Positions 35,264-48,126 of a stretch of 64,000 nt of DNA are shown piece by piece (positions within the stretch are counted from its first letter, which is position 1; every line of letters starts with the position of its first letter). A model generated the notes under the pieces. The model saw only the letters and a program-made list of their open reading frames with translations. It had not been told where the DNA came from and did no database searches. This stretch comes from Filobasidium wieringae (Eukaryota > Basidiomycota > Tremellomycetes > Filobasidiales > Filobasidiaceae): positions 310,001 through 374,000 of the forward strand of contig BCIV01000006.1 of assembly GCA_001600055.1 (NCBI GenBank), in the 5' to 3' direction. Both the position numbers and the translations under genes were made by a program.

Positions 35264-35702
35264 CTTGGATCTTGATATCCTTGGGTCGAAGCTTCCAGTA
35301 AGGGAGTTAGGCTGACAATAAAGCAGTTGAATGGCGCATGGCATTATAGCTGATGAGTGAAGGCCGACAATGTCAACAAGCTGAACTTGATGACGTAAGC
35401 GGACGTCAGACGTTTCAGGTCAGAGCGGAAGGAAAATGGTTTGTGGATGTCAGATATCCCCGGAAACTGGCTGTACATATATGCAGCACCCTCATAGTAC
35501 AGTACATGCATGAGTTATCATGAGCCAGTTCAAAATGAATGGGTTCGTCACCCAGGATAAAACGCGTCGAACTCCTTTCATGCGAGGTCCCGTCGAGAGC
35601 ACATGCTAGAAGTAGTATTATATAGGGGCGGTTGTTTAAGCCTTACGAGACCTATGAGGACTAGTCTCCACTTCGGTGTTGACACGCCTGCATTTATCGA
35701 TT
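35264..35702. other. Divergent promoter, 439 bp
   Basis: Between PHAF1 (-) and the first single-pass membrane gene (+). Contains ATATATG and AGTACAGTACATG strings but no clear element or additional gene. Confidence 0.4.
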
Positions 35703-36183
35703 ATGAAGCAAGACGTGGGATCGCTGATTGTCATGTCAGAAGAGGATACTTGGCGACCGCCCCGTGCGGTGGACAACCGACCGCAATCTTTAGAGCCGAG
35801 CTCGGTCAGGGCTGAGAGAAAGAAAGAAAGGTACCGAAAATGGAGGCCGTGGATCATGGGTATGTTTTTCCTCCATATAGAGCTGCGCGCTGTACCGATT
35901 TCTTGCTGACTTTGCGTCATGGTGAATCGGGATAGGAATTGCTTCCGTCATGGTCATAGGGTTGATCGTTTATATAGGCTATTCAACTCAGATGCGGAAA
36001 GATGAAGCTGTTCCAAATAGCTCCGAGAATAACGAGGACGATCAGTCATCCAAGAGATCATTATTAGAACCCGACTTAAGCAACGTGGTAGATGGCTACC
36101 AGCTCAGTCAGATCCGAAGGCGACGACCGTTTGGAAATGGTCAATCGGGTCTTCATGAAGGCATCAGCTCTGTATCACCATAA
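35703..36183 (+). CDS. Single-pass membrane protein, copy 1
   Basis: Two exons (35703-35859, 35936-36183; intron 76 nt) give 134 residues. A second ATG at 35733 (MSEEDTWRPP) is an equally reasonable start. The N-terminus is soluble, then a very basic stretch (RAERKKERYRKWRPW) leads straight into one hydrophobic helix (IMGIASVMVIGLIVYIGY), followed by an acidic, Ser-rich tail. The positive-inside rule suggests a cytosolic N-terminus. The intron is phase 1 and falls just before the helix. The next gene has the same plan and intron position, so the two are probably duplicates. Similar basic-plus-helix N-termini occur in basidiomycete type II membrane enzymes, so this could be a short relative or remnant; no catalytic domain is present. 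Confidence 0.6.
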
Positions 36184-36912
36184 ACGATAACTCAGCTATC
36201 TCACACAACTATCGTAGATCAATATGAGCCAGTATGGCACGATTGTAATTGAGATTTCAATTGACCACCCGTTTTCCCCTTGATCCGTCGTCTTTACGAC
36301 TCGGGGCGAATTATATCCCTTTACGTGCCAATTGTTGATGAGAGTTCGCTGTCATAGATTCTCTACTTAAGGCAACGGAACAAAGACCTGTGTATACTTC
36401 TACATGTATAACCGGCGAATTCTTAATCCGACACGTTTCCTGATTTTACGGTAAGTGGAGGCTTTTCGTACAGTCCATACCACTGCGAACCTTTTCGAAA
36501 AAAGGGGCTCCCACGCAGACAGCCGTGACATTGCCATGTTGTACCTACACGGAATAGAGCGATTTTTTATGGGGGCTAGAGGACTATGGGCTAATATATA
36601 ACGTGCTCCCGAATCAGGCTGATATCCTACAGCGTTTCACAATTACCGGCGCGTGCCTCCGGAACAGCCGCGCGAGACGTGTTGATGGGCTTGAAACCCG
36701 CACAACCGACAAGCAGATCCTTTCATCTCAATTCCTTACTAGTAAGGGGTAAACATGCCGAGGGTTTGGATATCATTCTTGTGGCCCAAAATGTACCATA
36801 TAAGCTGGCAAGATCCAGGGAGAAAGTAGATATTTCTGGCGAATGAGACCATCTACTTCAACCCAATTTACACCCCTATCCCAATCTACATACCACAACC
36901 CCCGTTCATAAG
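36184..36912. other. Intergenic between the two single-pass membrane genes
   Basis: 729 bp, relatively AT-rich for this window, with no open frame above about 60 codons and no recognised element. It should include the promoter of the second copy. Confidence 0.45.
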
Positions 36913-37421
36913 ATGGATACAAAAGTTGTTGAGGAGTACGATCAAGAATCAGTACGATCACCAGCGAAGGATCGAAGAGAAAAACTGAAAAAGCGTATCA
37001 TATGTAGGCGGCCCACCCTCAATCTATCATCGCGCTAGCTCACAGTCGTGGTTTGCAACTGAAAGTTGGCATAGTGATTACGGTGATCATTGTAGTTGGC
37101 GTTAGTTTAGCAGTAGCCTTAAGTTTGCGCAATAATGGCAAAGCTGTTACGCTAGATAACGGGGAAAAGATTCTCAAGGGGAAGGGAATCGAGAATGCGA
37201 CATCGGCTGTTCCAGGCGCCACCAGTACAGGCCTTTTAGCGGGAATATTTGGTGATGACACCGAAAGCGGGACCAGCAGCGGCGCAGAAAGCTCCACGCG
37301 GACAACTACGAGATCCCAGACGGACGTAGACAAGAAGTCGACAAAAACGAGTTATGTACCTGTAGCCTCGCAGACTGACGCGGACTCCTCGCTCGAGCGA
37401 GGAGGGCACTTAACCAATTGA
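36913..37421 (+). CDS. Single-pass membrane protein, copy 2
   Basis: Two exons (36913-37003, 37066-37421; intron 62 nt, acceptor CTGAAAG) give 148 residues. A nearer acceptor would make an atypical 35-nt intron, so I prefer this model, which also puts the basic stretch (KDRREKLKKR) directly against the helix (IIFGIVITVIIVVGVSLAVAL). After the helix comes a Gly/Ser/Thr-rich, probably glycosylated or disordered tail (AGIFGDDTESGTSSGAESST). The phase-1 intron sits at the same place as in copy 1, before the helix. The coding end contains a 20-bp perfect palindrome (37385-37404). No enzyme domain is seen; function is unknown. Confidence 0.6.
37385..37404. repeat. 20-bp perfect palindrome at the 3' end of a coding region
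   Basis: CTCCTCGCTCGAGCGAGGAG reads the same on both strands. It encodes part of SSLERGG, 17 bp before the stop codon of the second single-pass membrane gene. In RNA it could only form a tight hairpin with a minimal loop. Confidence 0.5.
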
Positions 37422-37731
37422 GAGCATGTGCCGAATACCAAGCTCAAGAGAAAGACAATATCATCCTTTGTATTCGTATGAGCTTTGCAGTATGGTATTC
37501 ATCTAACCCAGGATAAGAGTGTTCTCGCGCATCACAGCACTCTTTAGCGATCAGTCGGGAGAATGAAGGTTGCCCCTTTACACTGAGAAGAACGTGCTAT
37601 CACGCGTTCAAACGATGCTTTCGTGATCTCTCAACACTTTCGTCATCTCAAAGGAAGACACTTGTCTGACTTTCATGCTTGAGAAGCCCATATAGGCCAG
37701 TCAGAGAACGATATCCTGATGCCCGTAGTGA
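37422..37731. other. Short intergenic region, 310 bp
   Basis: 3' flank of the second membrane gene and promoter of the next plus-strand gene. Nothing else recognised. Confidence 0.4.
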
Positions 37732-38582
37732 ATGAGAAAACAACAATCTTTAGCTGCATCTCTAAGCATGTCACCGAAACGAAAACCTAATCTGCACCTG
37801 CCACTTGTCCACCAGAGATTGCCTCGTTCCGTTTCTGGTGTGGAGGATCTGACAACCTATGCGGGCTCTGCGAAGAGCAGAAATTTACCCTTCGATTCGC
37901 CCACTCGCTCACACGTCGTCGACTCTCACAGCGGGGCTACAACTCCTCGAGATGGCGATTTCAAACTCAGGACTGTACAAAGTCTACATGAAGTATGTTT
38001 GGCAGCCTCCGTGACAGTGAGACCCCTCAACTGACAGTTCTATCAGTCCAGCATACAGTTAGGCGGACTAGGGCAGGACGAAATCGAAGAGATAGTTCGG
38101 AAGTTCGCGAACGAGCTCTCTAGCAGTAGGTGATGTTTGACTAGTTGATTAATAATATGATTGATCGTGAATACCTTTCAACAGATGGCATAAACGTACA
38201 GGAGCTGGAAGTCGCGACGGGCGAGGCTCAGACACCAGATCACCAACTTCCGGATGGTCACGCTATTCTTTCCATAACGCATCAGATGAAGCTTGATATC
38301 GATGTACTGGCCGCCCTCTGCGAGAAGACCTTAGCAAGTCTTTGCAACTATCAGCTTCATATTGTAGCTAACCGACCTTTCCCTTGACAGAGCGATCATC
38401 TAACGGTCAAGATCATCTCCACCGAGCAAAGTCTCGTTATCGATTGGTCGACGTCCAACGTGCACAATCTGGTGTATTGTCCCGATTCCGACCCACCTAC
38501 TCCAGCCAACTACCTGCAGATGAACGTGAACCAATCCAAAGATCTAGCAGATGCGAGCGGACACGTGATCAAGCATGTTTGA
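37732..38582 (+). CDS. Small unknown protein with a probable GC-AG intron
   Basis: I do not recognise this protein. Four exons (37732-37992, 38047-38125, 38185-38333, 38391-38582) give 226 residues. The N-terminal 85 residues are basic and Ser/Pro-rich. The rest looks folded, alternating helix and strand (DEIEEIVRKFANELSS, ILSITHQMKLDIDVLAALC, LTVKIISTEQSLVIDWSTS), ending GHVIKHV. Exon 3 ends TTA|GCAAGT. Using GC as the donor gives the plausible last exon; using the GT four bases later switches frame to an Arg/Ser-rich tail ending at 38599 that resembles a shadow frame. A CTAAC branch-like string lies 18-23 bases before the acceptor. A second ATG at 37768 is an alternative start. Convergent with the sugar transporter, 125 bp away. 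Confidence 0.6.
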
Positions 38583-38707
38583 TGTGGAAGCATGGATGAG
38601 ATATGTGACTGTGATGGCTCCTTCTATAGACTATGCCTTGATGTACAAGTTGACCTGACTGTGATTATGAAACTAGCAAGAGATGTTCACCGAATAACCG
38701 CATCTAA

Positions 38708-40898
38708 TTAGACTTTGAGTTCGCCCTTTTCTTCGCCACTGGTGCGCGCCGAGTTCTCGACGAGGTCGGGGATCGGAACCGGGTTGAGCTCTTCGTTGGA
38801 ACCGGCGAACCCAGGGTTGGAGAACAGACCATCAATCTCTTCCAAACTGAGTGCCCGCGTTTCTGTAAAGACGGATTCATAAGAATTAGCTACAACTCAA
38901 GTCATGAAGCCATGACAAAAGCTTACCTGGGAAAAAGAAGTAGATGACCGGTACAAATGCAGCATTAAGGATGGCAAAGATCTAAAAGACTCGCAGATCA
39001 GCATCTACACCACCCTCTGTACTGTATGGTAAACCTTACAATATAGTATCGGTAGCCGATGTTTTCCAATGCAGGCGGCGTCATCTGGACGATGGCGAAG
39101 CTGAACAGGAAGGCAGGTCAGAGACGGTTATTATGCTCAGGATTCCCTTTATGCGCACTTGATGATCCAGTTGGTACCAGAGGCGATACCAACTCCCTTC
39201 TGCCTGTACAAGAGTGTATTGATTTCCGTAGAGTATCCCCAAGTAGTCGCTTGGAATCCGGTCTGAACAACAAGAATCGATATGAGCGCTGAATGCAAGC
39301 TGTCAAGAAAAGGCGGTACTTACGGTAAACAATCCCATGTAGACGAACAAGACCGCAGCCGCTCCAGCTCCTGCAGACTTGGAGGCAGTCTGCTGGACCT
39401 TCCAAATGAGACCGGCCTCGGCGGCCTATAAACGTCACACGATGGTTTAGTACTGGAATCACAATAGGCGACGGAAGAACGAGTACTTACGAAACAACAG
39501 GCCATAAGGGAGATACAGACCAGGAACAAGGGTCGTCGTCCCACCCGATCGATCAAGAACCAAGGAATGAAGGAAGCGACAAAGAACCACTAAGCAAGTG
39601 ATACCAAAAAAGTTAGTCAACTTGGTACAGGTGACAGTAGCTGAATTGTGACTAACGGTGAAAAGGCAACCGGAGACAAGAGACGCGTCGTGAGGGTTGA
39701 GACCTGTAACGGCCAAAACAGTTCCGGAGTAGTAAATCTGAGGAAGGATGAATGTCAGATCGATGCGTTATGAATCGTAAAGCAGACAGCACGTACGATT
39801 CCGTTGATTCCTCCCAATTGCTGGAATCCCTGAATGGCACAGGCGATAAAGAACCTCCTTCGACTCTTGACGCTATCATCTCGGCCCAACAACAGGTTCC
39901 TCCAACTTCCTGCTCGTCCAACGATAGCGGTCTCGACCTCGACGGTCCTCTTGATATCCTCGAAGAGCCTGACGACCTCTTCATCGTCCGTGGCCTTGGA
40001 GTACAGCTCGGCAATGACCAAAATGGCCTTTTCGTGTTGATCGTGGGAGACCAACCATCTTGGGGATTCATGGCAAAGATAGGCTAGGAGGAAGATAGGC
40101 AAGATGAATACCGCTTGGAGGGCGACGGGAATCCTCCAGGATTTAGAACCGGTCACGTAGTTTGTGAAAGCATAGGTGATCCATCCTGAACCAGCGATTC
40201 CGGCGTTCAGCGCGGTCCTATTGAGTGGTCGGTGCGTAAGGGCTTTGCAGAACAATCGAGAAAGCCGCGACGATGACTCACAATTGAGCGCAGAGGTACC
40301 TTCCTCGAGAAGCTTTCGGTACGAATTCAGAGAGCAAGACTGGACAAGCAGCGTTGATCGCACCCATTCCCAACCCCTAATCCGTTTCATCAGCCTCAAT
40401 CCTGATTATAGACATCCATCATCCACGAATGCTGTACTTACGGAAACGATTCGTGCAGCAATCATCCCGCCGACATTGCTCACACCTGCTTGAGCACCTG
40501 CTCCTGCTAACATGAATACGGCTCCGATCATGATTGTCTTTCGCCTTCCTAGAGCTTCTCCGAAGATGGCAGTGGCCACTGCTCCGATACAACATCCTAC
40601 ATCGTACTGCGAGGTGATCAAAGACGACCGTCTCAGTAAAGCTTCCACAGAACCTGGGTCGAAAGAAGACGTACGATGGCGGTGATGGTTCCTATCACGC
40701 TGCTAGAAGGGTGGTTGAAACTGCTCAAGAATTCTGGTCCGTTATTTACTCCACCTGTTTAGATATTTGCGATCAGTAGGTGTCGAAAGTACGAGTGATT
40801 GCGAGGTTCCTACCCAAGACTCCGTTGTCATAACCGACTAGGAGAAATCCTAGAGCTGATAAGGATGTGACGGTCAGGAGGACGGATGTTCTTCCCAT
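38708..40898 (-). CDS. MFS sugar (hexose-type) transporter
   Basis: Start ATG at 40898 (MGRTSVLLTVTSLSALGFLL), stop TAA at 38708; many short exons. It is a proton-coupled or facilitative sugar porter of the plasma membrane with 12 helices. Diagnostic sites: GYDNGVLG in helix 1, NNGPEFLSSFN, GEALGRRKTIMIG (the GRR loop), PESPRWL-type CHESPRWLVSHDQ, IQGFQQLGGINGI and IYYSGTVLA (the QQxxG and YY sugar-binding stretch), DRVGRRPLFLV, TTWGYSTEINTL, and PETRALSLEEIDGLF at the end (PETxxxxLEE). The charged tail continues to EEKGELKV. Substrate cannot be told from sequence. The gene lies immediately downstream of MIG1 on the same strand, and a CCGGGG string near 41396 upstream of its start resembles a Mig1 core; that link is inference. 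Confidence 0.9.
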
Positions 40899-41646
40899 GT
40901 TGATTGTGGATAGATGATGATGATTTGGTGGGCAAGTGAAGGGTCCTAACACGTCTGATAGAGAGCAACCTACAGAACCTGCAGCGACGACACCTATTAT
41001 GAGTCCATCGAGTCTGAGCAAGTGCGATCTGCGATCGAACGAGGCAGGTCGAAACGCTTCGCCGTCTTTGCTCTCGATCGGGCCATGCTGCACAAAGTAA
41101 ACAGATGCGAAATTATCGCCGGCAGAAAAAAGAAAGGGACCCGCGGCGGACAAGGGCAGAATGAATGACGCGACGTCGGTGGATGCTGGGATCGTCAAGG
41201 TCTGCCCGTCCTCGGCTCATCCATGACTCAGAGGATCCGTAGAGCTGTCGTATGGTCGGGTTACAAACGTGCAGGTGCCGCCAGAGCGTGACCGCACAGA
41301 AACGGAGAGCGAAGAGGCGAGCCTGCGATCTTGACCGGACCTAGAGCGGACCCATATCGGGAACAAAAGCCACTGCCGCAAGCGAAACTTTCTTATCCGG
41401 GGATCGGTGGCATGACAATCAGATCCTGATGCATGATGGCTGTACCGTGCGAAAGCTCAATCCGTTTCACAGAACGACTACGAGTGGTACAAAACGAACG
41501 ATTGGATCAAAAAGGCGAAGAGGGGAGGTTGTATAATCACTAATCAAATATACGCATCTATAGTAGGTGTTGTTGGTATTTCAGAAATCCACAAGCAGAA
41601 AAAGGGGCTCGATCCCTATCATTGTTCCTCTGGTCCGCAGGACAGA
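40899..41646. other. Promoter of the sugar transporter and 3' flank of MIG1
   Basis: 748 bp. A minus-strand frame runs upstream from the transporter start to about 41198 but is probably leader sequence with fortuitous codons. A CCGGGG near 41396 fits the Mig1 core SYGGRG. Confidence 0.4.
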
Positions 41647-44985
<3,339 letters not shown>

Positions 44986-46369
44986 GATGAGTCGGGGAAG
45001 ATGTGGTGATGGTCGTCGAGGTTGGGTCGTGGCCCCACTCTGGTGGTGGTGGTGGTTGTGTTGTTGATGGATTGATTGATGAGGAGAAGCGATCACGTCT
45101 TATCTGTTGTAAATGATGAGATGTGTAACTTTCTGTCCTTGATTCAGGATGATTGTCGGATAGAAGGAAAGGAAAGATCGAAGCGTTGATAAGGAATATT
45201 CAGATCTCCTTTCGAATCCTGCTGACGACTTGTGATTTGCGAGGACGATCGACCAGGGAGATGACGATGCTACCACTTGATTGGTTCCCTGATCCGTTGA
45301 TCAAGATGAAAGATGAAAAGGAATGTCGGCTCTCCTTGTTCTCTCTCTCTCGTTCGATAATCGCGGAGAATTCCAGCGAGTGACGATCGAGAGACTAGCC
45401 GATGGGACGGATAACGGTCCTAATTCGACCTGGAAAAAAAGGAGCTGTAGTGTAGCGAGTGGACGGTACGGTGGTGTATAGACTACGCAGCGTGTAGCTA
45501 TGGCCGTGGGTATGTGAGGGAGTGTAGGTATGAAGTGAAGTGAAGTGAGGGTGAATGTAGAAACGTTGAATGTTCACTTTGCAGTTTGCGGGGAACACGC
45601 GCGTGACAAGTTTTGATAGAGTCTCCCCCTTGCTTATGCGTTCTCTGCGTGAATCCCCTTTCTTCCCTCTATGCGTTCTCACATGCTCAACGGGCAGGGA
45701 GAAAGAGTGGGGCAAGACTCGCTATCGCTTCCCTAGACGTTCCCTCCCTCGATCGGTGTTCACAGCCGTTCCCCCCGTCGGCTCCAGCTCTTCACAGCTC
45801 GTCCTTGCCCGCCGCTACGGAAAGAGGGAGGAGCCCCGTCATCGATCCGATCCCCTTTTTTTTTCGTCATACATCGCGTCATCTTCGCTCGCGCAGCACG
45901 AGTCACATGTCACGAACAGTCAAAAGTCGTATTTCCGGCCTCGAGTAAAGGTGAAACAGGCAAGATTCCAGTTTCTCATGAGATACAATCCACACCCATC
46001 CACACTGGTACAGTGCAGTAGTCCCATCCATCTCTCGCACAAACCCAATTCCCACTCGCCCACTCGCCCATCGCCCACCCACTCGCCAATATAGCCCACT
46101 CGGATAACTTAACAACAAGAACAACAAGACGAAAAAAGCATCCGTCCCCCCTCCCCATCTCGGCGTGCGTGGACAAAAGACAACGAGCCGGCGGGAAAGG
46201 GTATGAACGTGGGACGGATGGCGGTTGGACGGGATCGGACGGATGGACGGGCGGGCGTATTCGACCGAGTTCTTGTGTTTGCGATGGGTTTCAGGTCGTC
46301 CCCCTCTTGTATTCTCGTCTTCATCCCGATGATTCGTTCGTCCTTCTCGATCCGGTTCGTCTCGCGATC
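44986..46369. other. MIG1 upstream region, 1.4 kb
   Basis: Contains the MIG1 leader/promoter and the 3' flank of the next minus-strand gene. A 174-codon plus-strand frame (45570-46094) is Ser/Arg/Pro-rich, overlaps other fortuitous frames and has no intron or domain support. Short imperfect repeats occur (GTGAA units near 45535; CCCACTCG units near 46060-46087). Confidence 0.45.
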
Positions 46370-47741
46370 TCAATCCAACCTCTCCAACCTATCCTTCCAC
46401 CCCTCCATCCTCTCTCTTCCCTGTTCAAGCCTCGCCCCTTGCCCCCGGCCATCCCTCATCTCACCGCTCGCCCTTCCCTCAACCCCAACCCGTTTCAACG
46501 CCCTCTTCTTCCCCCTCGCGTAAAACCTCACATCCTCCACACCCCCCTCGATAACGGAACAAGGCGTCAATTCGAACCCTCCACATCGGAACGGTCCTTC
46601 CCCCACGTCGAGGTTCTCTTTATCCTCCTTCCCAGTGAACGTAACAGAGGACAAGGGCGGGGTGGATTTGACCCCTAATTTCTTCCCAGGGAGGTCGGAC
46701 CGATCGGTCGAGATGAGCGTGGAATGGGTTCGGAAAGATTTCCGATCCCTTTTCAACAACGGGGAAGATTTGGGGATGGGCGCGGGAGGGGGTCGATTAC
46801 CGGTGATCAGGGTCGGGATGGGGATGGGGAACGTCTTGTTCCCTTGGTTCGATCTCGGATGGAATGTCGTTGTGGATAACGTTTGAGGGTTGGATGGTCT
46901 CAGGGGCAGTTTCGATGGTCCAGCTGGAATGGGTTTGGGGGATGGGGAAGCTTGAGGCACCCAGATGGAGGCGATGGAATCCGCTTGACGTTGTTTCGTC
47001 TCCGCTTGTCTTACTCGGGTCGCTTTGATGGCCCTCTCCTTCTCTTCCGGGGAAAGGGAATCAAACCATTGGATAGCTGTTCCAAGAGAACACAAATCTT
47101 AGAATTCAACCGCTATCACTCGAATAACCACCAAAGAGATGCCTCACGGACACGGACACTCACTATAAAGTCGTTTAGCCCACCCATCATTGGAAATATC
47201 GACCAATTCCTGAGGAATCACGATAACCCCTTCTTCCTCCCTCTCATAAACTTCTTCCCATTTATCGACCCTGTCCAGCCAGCCCTTGTAGGGGACCACT
47301 TTGGCGGTGAGCAATTGAGAACGAGGTCGGAAGGTCAGCAGGGATTTGGCACGGGCCATCGTCATGGGGATCACGCGGGGGGTCGTCCCAGCGGGTTCAG
47401 TTTCAAAGTACTTGACGGTCTGTTCGAAAGAAACGCCATCAGGTCAGTCTTTCGATATTCCTATCAGACTGAATAAAACCAAACCTTCAGATAGACGAAT
47501 CGCGACTCACCTTTTTCAAAACATGGATCAACTGAGCAAACAACCTGGGCGGGAACAACTCCTTTATCCGGAAGAAAAAGTCGGGGATCATCATGAGGTA
47601 GATCATGCTGGTATTACGAGACTGCTCGGGGTGCTTGACGAGGTAAGATTGAGTACTGTTGTGCCAGGTGGACCAGCCTTGCCATGTCCTAGGTAGTTCG
47701 GGGAAGAAATAACAGGGGGTGGTGTCGAGGACGAGAGGCAT
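46370..47741 (-). CDS. Unknown conserved-looking protein with KEN motif
   Basis: I do not recognise the family. Three exons start at ATG 47741 (MPLVLDTTPCYFFPELPRTW). The N-terminal half looks folded, with many aromatic residues: WQGWSTWHNSTQSYL, SMIYLMMIPDFFFRIKELFP, LFAQLIHVLKK, then after splicing TVKYFETEPAG, MARAKSLLTFRPRSQLLTAK, WLDRVDKWEEVYEREEEGVI. A third exon begins AIQWFDSLSPEEKERAIKAT and becomes Pro/Ser-rich and basic, ending RMEGWKDRLERLD. A KEN box-like string (KEDKENLD) occurs in this tail, which could be an APC/C degron but is a short motif. An 84-codon upstream frame beginning at ATG 47857 overlaps the start in another frame. Confidence 0.65.
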
Positions 47742-48126
47742 GGTGGAGCGTGGTGGGCGACAGAGGGAGGTAGAGTGATGGTAGTAAGAGGAGAAGCAGG
47801 GTACAGGAGAGTAGCTAGAGTAGACGAAGAATGGTTCGAGTAGTCGGTGTGGTCCATGTTTTGTTGTCTATCAATCTCAAAGGATGAAATGAGAAATGAC
47901 CGTTCGCTCGCTTAGCGCGTGATCGAATGATCTGAAACCGCGAATCATCCATCACGTCACATCGCACATCACACTTCACAGACGGGGTATATGAGATGTT
48001 ATGCTAGAACGCAGTACAATATCGTCTGCTATATGCTGCTCGTAAGCTACTAGAGGAAACCGATCAACCCCCCCGGTCCATAGTTCGTGGTCCCAGACGA
48101 GAATTCCCAATGCACCGCCCCGCCGC
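47742..48126. other. Intergenic, 385 bp
   Basis: Leader/promoter of the unknown gene starting at 47741 and 3' flank of the hydrolase gene. The ATG at 47857 opens an overlapping frame running to 47603. Confidence 0.4.

Noticed and set aside
37004..37038. A 35-nt intron in the second single-pass membrane gene
   Set aside because: An alternative acceptor at 37065 gives a normal 62-nt intron, keeps the frame and places the basic patch next to the helix as in the neighbouring paralogue.
44986..45096. N-terminal extension of MIG1 starting at 45096
   Set aside because: The codon there is GTG and a stop lies just upstream in frame; the first ATG is 44985.
45570..46094. 174-codon plus-strand frame upstream of MIG1
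   Set aside because: It is Ser/Arg/Pro-rich, overlaps a second frame of similar size, and shows no domain, start context or intron; it looks like a by-product of a stop-poor, CT-rich region.
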